Shown here: piece after piece, positions 56,515-60,292 of the stretch
How the letters are laid out: each line of letters starts with the position of its first letter
How positions within the stretch are numbered: the stretch's first letter is position 1
Assembly: GCA_001770775.1 (NCBI GenBank)
Contig: MESA01000031.1
Location: 114,016-174,307, forward strand
Source of the DNA: Burkholderiales bacterium RIFCSPHIGHO2_12_FULL_63_20
GTDB lineage: Bacteria > Pseudomonadota > Gammaproteobacteria > Burkholderiales > Burkholderiaceae_C
Direction: 5' to 3'
DNA length: 60,292 bases
Program-made: the position numbers and the translations under genes
Notes under the pieces: model-generated
Told to the model about the DNA's origin: nothing
Seen by the model: the letters and a program-made list of their open reading frames with translations, nothing else
The model's database searches: none

Positions 56515-57678
56515 TCAAGCAGAAGCCTTGAGCCCCCAGCCAGCCCGCTTGTTGGCGGCCTCAGACAGCTTCAACTCTTCGGGGCTGGCGTACTTCAGAT
56601 CCCACTCCTTGACCTTGGGGTCCATCAGTTTGAACCACAGAGGCGGAACCATGGCCACCAGGATGGTGGTCAGGTAGCCACCGATCATCATGGGCGCTTC
56701 AGGGAAGGGCTTGAGGTCTTGATAAGGCACTTCGCCTTGGGCATGGTGATGCGAGTGGCGGGTCAGGTTGAACATCGACCATGAACTGATGCGCTTGTTG
56801 GTGTTCCAAGAGTGACGAGGCTGAACCGGGAGCTTGGGGTCGCGAACCATGCCGTAGTGTTCCATGTAGTTAACGATCTCCAGCAGCGATTTGCCCCACA
56901 GCGCACTGGCAATGAAGAAGCCAGCCACAGGCCAGCCGCCCATGGCATATGCCACCGCTACCAACAGCAAACTCATCAGGTGACCACGGATCACGCCGTT
57001 ACGCAAGGAGATGGCGCCGTGGCCATCGCGCTTGAGGCGCTTTTTCTCGATGTTCCACGCGCTGATGTTGCCCTTGATGGTCGAGGCCAGGACGTGGAAG
57101 TACACATTGCGGCCGCGAGGTGCGGTGGCTGGGTCTTCAGTGGTGGACACATAACGGTGATGGCCGTAGACGTGCTCGATCGAGAAAATGGTGTCAAAGC
57201 TGAAAGCCAACAACCAGCGACCGACAAACATCGAGATCGGATCCCAGGTGCGGTGAGTCAGTTCGTGGGCGGTGATGGTGCCAACCATGCCGATCATCAG
57301 GCCGGAGAGCAGGATGGTCGAGATGTGGTGGCCCCAGAAGGTGCTTTCGCGGGCTGCCAGGGCATCGAAGCCCGTGAGCTGCTGCACCCAGGCGCCATAG
57401 CCCAGCACGTCGCCGGAGCTCACACTCCAAAGCGATGCGAAGATGATCATTAACAGCAAGGGCAAAGCCATCCACAGCTGCGCAGTCAAGATGCCGGGAT
57501 ACTTGAAGGTGGGTGTGGTGGTGTCGTCGCCACAGACAGCGTCGCCCACCATGTAGAAAACCAAGATGGTGATCAGACCGTAGGTGGTGTAAGCGCCACC
57601 TAGGGTGACCATCGTCAGAGCCAGCAGGCCGATGATATGGAATAGGAAATACTTGAGGTAGTGCAGAATGTTCATCAT
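56515..57678 (-). CDS. Membrane diiron hydroxylase, XylM/CymAa-like
   Basis: Hydroxylase subunit of a two-component monooxygenase attacking methyl or alkyl carbons, 387 aa. ATG 57678 begins MMNILHYLKYF and overlaps the reductase stop (ATGATGA). Histidine boxes: HELTHR (138-143), EHVYGHHRYVSTTEDPA (168-184), YMEHYG (271-276) and LTRHSHHHA (305-313). TTEDPATAPRGRNVY and pairing with a dedicated reductase separate it from AlkB proper and match XylM (xylene) and CymAa (p-cymene)-type enzymes. The substrate is not determined by sequence; aromatic methyl groups, terpenes or alkanes are candidates. Confidence 0.85.
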   Translation of the reverse strand: MMNILHYLKYFLFHIIGLLALTMVTLGGAYTTYGLITILVFYMVGDAVCGDDTTTPTFKYPGILTAQLWMALPLLLMIIFASLWSVSSGDVLGYGAWVQQLTGFDALAARESTFWGHHISTILLSGLMIGMVGTITAHELTHRTWDPISMFVGRWLLAFSFDTIFSIEHVYGHHRYVSTTEDPATAPRGRNVYFHVLASTIKGNISAWNIEKKRLKRDGHGAISLRNGVIRGHLMSLLLVAVAYAMGGWPVAGFFIASALWGKSLLEIVNYMEHYGMVRDPKLPVQPRHSWNTNKRISSWSMFNLTRHSHHHAQGEVPYQDLKPFPEAPMMIGGYLTTILVAMVPPLWFKLMDPKVKEWDLKYASPEELKLSEAANKRAGWGLKASA

Positions 57679-58709
57679 CACTGTGCTCCTGTAGAGTCGT
57701 GCAAGGTCGTGAAACGGTCGGCGCGGATTTGTTCTTTGGCGATGCCGCGGTCGCGCAATACTGCGCTGACGGCATCGACCATGACGGGTGGGCCGCACAG
57801 GTAGGCATGGGCACCGTAGGGCAGGTGCTCGGCCAGGGCGCTGTCAACGTTGCCGAGCGCACCTGCCCAACTGCTGCCATCGGGTTCGGCCGACAGCACG
57901 GGCACAAAGCGGAAGGCCGCAGGCCATTGGGTGCGAAGGGCTTCCAGCGTGTCTTGAGCGTACAAGTCAGCTTGCTGGCGGGCACCAAACAAGATGGTGA
58001 CGGGGCGTTTGACGCCTTGGGCCAGAGCGTCTTCCAAGATGGCCAGAACGGGGGCCAGGCCGCTGCCGCCGGCCACCATCAGTAAGGGGGCGTCAGAGGG
58101 GCGCAGCCAGAAATCGCCCATGGGGCCCTTCACGCTGGCGCGCTGTCCAACCAGATCATGTTTATGCACATGGCTGGAGAACACGCCATTGGGCACCTTG
58201 CGTACCAGGAAACTGACCTGGGAATTGGGCTGCGAGGCGGTGGCAAACGAGTAGCTGCGATCAACCCCGGGCAGGCTGTCAACCGACAATTGTGCGTACT
58301 GGCCAGCTTTGTAAGGCAGCGAGTCGTCCAGTTGGATGCGCAGGCTGACGATGTCGTGGGTGAGTGCGGTGCAGGCCACCACCCGGCCACTTACGGTGCG
58401 GCGGGCTTGCTGGGCGGCCATGTCTACTTCGATGGTGACATTGGTTTGTGGCACCGACTGGCAGGCCAGGATCATGCCGGCGTCCAAATCTTCGTCCGAC
58501 AAGATGTAGGCGGTCTGAGTCAGCTCCTTGACCTTGCCGTCGACCAGCTTGCATTTACAGGCTGCGCAGCCACCCACGCGGCAGCTGTTCGGGAAATCAA
58601 TGCCTTCGCGCAACGCTGCCTGGAGCAAGGTCTCCTTGGGATTGACCATGATGGGCACCCCATTGATGCTGGCCTGGTTGGGGCCGGACTTCTTGAAAAA
58701 CGAAAACAT
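57678..58709 (-). CDS. Ferredoxin-NAD(P)H reductase component, XylA-like
   Basis: Electron-transfer partner of the hydroxylase, 343 aa. A plant-type [2Fe-2S] domain has C43, C48, C51 and C83 (CRVGGCAACKC ... LACQS). An FAD domain has RSYSFATAS and GVFSSHVH, and the NAD domain has VAGGSGLAPVLAIL and AYLCGPPVMVDA. It passes electrons from NAD(P)H to the diiron site, so no rubredoxin is needed. First gene of a two-gene operon; its stop overlaps the hydroxylase start. The 127-bp gap to the divergent AraC gene holds the promoters. Confidence 0.93.
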   Translation of the reverse strand: MFSFFKKSGPNQASINGVPIMVNPKETLLQAALREGIDFPNSCRVGGCAACKCKLVDGKVKELTQTAYILSDEDLDAGMILACQSVPQTNVTIEVDMAAQQARRTVSGRVVACTALTHDIVSLRIQLDDSLPYKAGQYAQLSVDSLPGVDRSYSFATASQPNSQVSFLVRKVPNGVFSSHVHKHDLVGQRASVKGPMGDFWLRPSDAPLLMVAGGSGLAPVLAILEDALAQGVKRPVTILFGARQQADLYAQDTLEALRTQWPAAFRFVPVLSAEPDGSSWAGALGNVDSALAEHLPYGAHAYLCGPPVMVDAVSAVLRDRGIAKEQIRADRFTTLHDSTGAQ

Positions 58710-58783
58710 TGGCGTACTGTTAGTTTGATGGCGCTAAGTATTTGTATCCTATGAATCCTGGGGTAGATCAAGGGTAGGTTGTC

Positions 58784-58812
58784 TTGACACAAAAAGGTCA
58801 TTTATTGACAAT
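58784..58812 (+). promoter_or_regulatory. Candidate promoter of the second AraC gene
   Basis: TTGACA (58784-58789), 17 nt, GACAAT (58807-58812), 24 nt before the GTG. The -35 is perfect and the -10 has four of six matches. TGGCGCT occurs twice in the same divergent region (58729 and 58813), a possible direct repeat for AraC binding. Confidence 0.5.
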
Positions 58813-58836
58813 TGGCGCTTTTCAAAAAATCAAACC

Positions 58837-59847
58837 GTGCACAACGCAGCACTGCCCCTCCACTACGTGCGCCTTATCGCCGACATGCTGTCTGGCATGG
58901 GGGTGAATGTGCCCGAGGTGCTTGCGGCAGCCGATCTGCAAATGGCGGACTTGGCCGACGGCCACCGGGGCTTGGGCTTCGTGCCCTTTCTGAAGTTGAT
59001 GCATGCGGCCTTGGGCGCCGCAAAGGAGCCCGCTCTTGGCCTGCTCGTGGGGGAGCGCCTGCGCATCAACACTCACGGCAGGCTGGGTTACGCGGCCTTG
59101 AGCAGCAGCACCTTGCGTCAGGTTGTGTCGCTGCTGGAGAGCTTCTTGCCGCTGCGTACCACACTGGTGACGGTCACGCAGCGGGTTCAGGGTGACGAGG
59201 TATGGGTGGGCTTTCCTGTGGCCCGCCCACTCGACGGGCTGGATCTCGTGGTCAGCGAAGCCATCTTGTTGACCATCAAGAACCTGATTGACCAGATCAC
59301 CTTGGGCACTTGTCAGGTGCGACGTGTGTGCTTCAAACAGGTCGAGCCTGCGTATGAAGATCTGGCCCGGGACATGTTTGGTTGCGAGGTGCGTTACAGC
59401 CAAGACTGGTGCGGTCTGGTGTTGCCGGATGCAGCCATGGACTTGCCGCTGAGCTCGGCTGACCCGGCCAGCTTCGATGATGCTGCACGCCTGTGCCGTG
59501 AAGAGTTGGACAAGCGCGATGTGAACGCGGCCTTGAGCATCCAGGTGCGCCGTAACCTGCTGACGCGCCAACATGGCTTTCCTTCCCTTCAGGTGGTGGC
59601 CCGCCAGTTCCATCTCACCCCGCGCACCCTACACCGCCGCCTGGTGGCTGAAGGCACATCCTTTCAGCAGATCTTGGATGAGGTGCGCGAGCATCTGGCT
59701 ATGCAATACCTGCAAGCAGGCAAGCTGAGCGTGCAGGAGATCGCTTACACGCTGGGCTACAACGATCCGGCCAATTTCCGGCGGGCCTTCAAACGCTGGA
59801 CGGGCCGAGCGCCGTCGACCCTATTGATCCGGCCCTGTAAAAATTGA
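58837..59847 (+). CDS. AraC family regulator of the XylM-like operon
   Basis: 336 aa from a GTG start. N-terminal arabinose-binding-like sensing domain (MGVNVPEVLAAADL ... LGLLVGERLRINTHGRLGYA) and C-terminal helix-turn-helix pair (LQVVARQFHLTPRTLHRRL; SVQEIAYTLGYNDPANFRRAF). Divergent from the reductase-hydroxylase operon, which it most likely activates. It is only distantly similar to the alkB-linked AraC protein, so the two hydroxylase units probably respond to different inducers. Confidence 0.88.
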   Translation: MHNAALPLHYVRLIADMLSGMGVNVPEVLAAADLQMADLADGHRGLGFVPFLKLMHAALGAAKEPALGLLVGERLRINTHGRLGYAALSSSTLRQVVSLLESFLPLRTTLVTVTQRVQGDEVWVGFPVARPLDGLDLVVSEAILLTIKNLIDQITLGTCQVRRVCFKQVEPAYEDLARDMFGCEVRYSQDWCGLVLPDAAMDLPLSSADPASFDDAARLCREELDKRDVNAALSIQVRRNLLTRQHGFPSLQVVARQFHLTPRTLHRRLVAEGTSFQQILDEVREHLAMQYLQAGKLSVQEIAYTLGYNDPANFRRAFKRWTGRAPSTLLIRPCKN

Positions 59848-60025
59848 GTTTCTTGCCACGTCTCCACAGGGGGCCGTGTTTCGACTCCAACGTTCCGGAT
59901 CACTAGAGTCTCTGCGAACATCACGCTAGGCTCGCTGACTACTTGAGAGCCCTATTCCATGATCACTGACTCTATTTCGTTGAATCACCTGCTGGTCTGA
60001 GTATGCCGAGCAGAGCCGGGCCAGG

Positions 60026-60063
60026 CTCACGCCGGAGTGAGTTCTTGTTTGTCGATCTGCTCA
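60026..60063 (+). repeat. Degenerate copy of an abiEi segment
   Basis: Starts CTCACGCCGGAG and continues TTCTTGTTTGTCGATCTGCT; identical to abiEi at 43627-43660 except one substitution and a 4-bp insertion (TGAG) that breaks the frame. Flanks are not similar, so this is a relic. Confidence 0.75.
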
Positions 60064-60217
60064 CTGGACTGAGTAGCCGATTTGAAATGGAATAGTTGGT
60101 GTTGTTGACGGATATACGCAGGAGTCGAAAGGGTTGCAGCAATGCCTAAGCGGCTATAGGTTGGTAAGTACGAGGTGCTCAAATGCGAAAACCAATCTTC
60201 TTCAGCCTCATTGCTTT

Positions 60218-60234
60218 AGGGAAGGTCTGCACAA
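60218..60234 (+). mobile_element. Possible left end of an IS5-group element
   Basis: AGGGAAGGTCTGCACAA resembles terminal inverted repeats of several IS5-group elements of Burkholderiales. Its partner end would lie beyond the window. Recognition is from memory of the pattern and is weak. Confidence 0.35.
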
Positions 60235-60292
60235 ATGAGTGCTGACCATGATTGGGTGTGCTGACATGACCGCAATGGCGGCTGAGCGCACC

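Larger units (their letters stand above)
59848..60292. other. Gene-free right end of the window
   Basis: About 445 bp with no reading frame that resembles a gene. It contains the degenerate abiEi fragment (60026-60063) and, near the end, a sequence resembling an IS5-group end (60218-60234). Confidence 0.5.

Overview
The window looks like the chromosome of a GC-rich betaproteobacterium of the order Burkholderiales, probably in the Comamonadaceae / Leptothrix-Rubrivivax-Aquabacterium neighbourhood. This placement is inferred from gene order (lolB-ispE-tRNA-Gln-prs-rplY-pth, the pilS-pilR-ampD group, the mutM/mutY group), from protein resemblance and from the pair of membrane hydroxylases. It is not a database result.

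Region 1 (1-42,900) is mostly ordinary core chromosome. It holds a 5'-truncated ammonium transporter, a DinG-type helicase and a zinc-metalloprotease lipoprotein. Next is a TRAP-type transport locus: a TatT-like lipoprotein, a periplasmic receptor, and two tandemly duplicated large fused permeases. Then come ettA, a DUF167 gene, a lysine/alanine-repeat histone-like gene, nrdA-nrdB behind two NrdR boxes, ampD-pilR-pilS with two small upstream genes, and ffh. These are followed by a DUF2726 gene, ftsY, rsmD, coaD, a yfhL-type ferredoxin, pth, rplY, prs, tRNA-Gln(UUG), ispE, lolB, a TPR protein, and the repair genes mutM, mutY and xth with a dynamin-like GTPase between mutM and mutY.

Region 2 (42,900-51,860) is accessory and visibly eroded. 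It contains an AbiEi antitoxin gene whose AbiEii toxin partner is broken by an in-frame stop and cut at its 3' end by an IS110-family remnant. A detoxification-like operon follows (AhpD-like protein, glutathione S-transferase, cupin, TetR). An intact IS5-like element with 4-bp target duplications and an IS3 orfA stub come next. Then there is a three-gene module (BtrH-like acyltransferase plus two overlapping PaaI-type hotdog thioesterases). The region ends in a scar made of three gene pieces: the 3' end of an ABC-2 permease, the first ~245 bp of an alkB gene, and the first 30 codons of dnaE.

Region 3 (51,860-60,292) is a hydrocarbon-oxidation island. A methyl-accepting chemotaxis protein is followed by an AraC regulator divergent from an intact alkane 1-monooxygenase gene (alkB). 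After a transposase remnant comes a second membrane diiron hydroxylase (XylM/CymAa-like), translationally coupled to its own ferredoxin-NAD(P)H reductase, with a second AraC regulator divergent from them. The last ~445 bp hold no gene but carry a short degenerate copy of the abiEi sequence seen 16.4 kb upstream and a possible IS5-family end.

Best candidates for something under-described: the TRAP branch with the Cys-bearing periplasmic insert, the BtrH/hotdog/hotdog module, the two self-regulated hydroxylase units, and the alkB/dnaE/ABC-2 scar.
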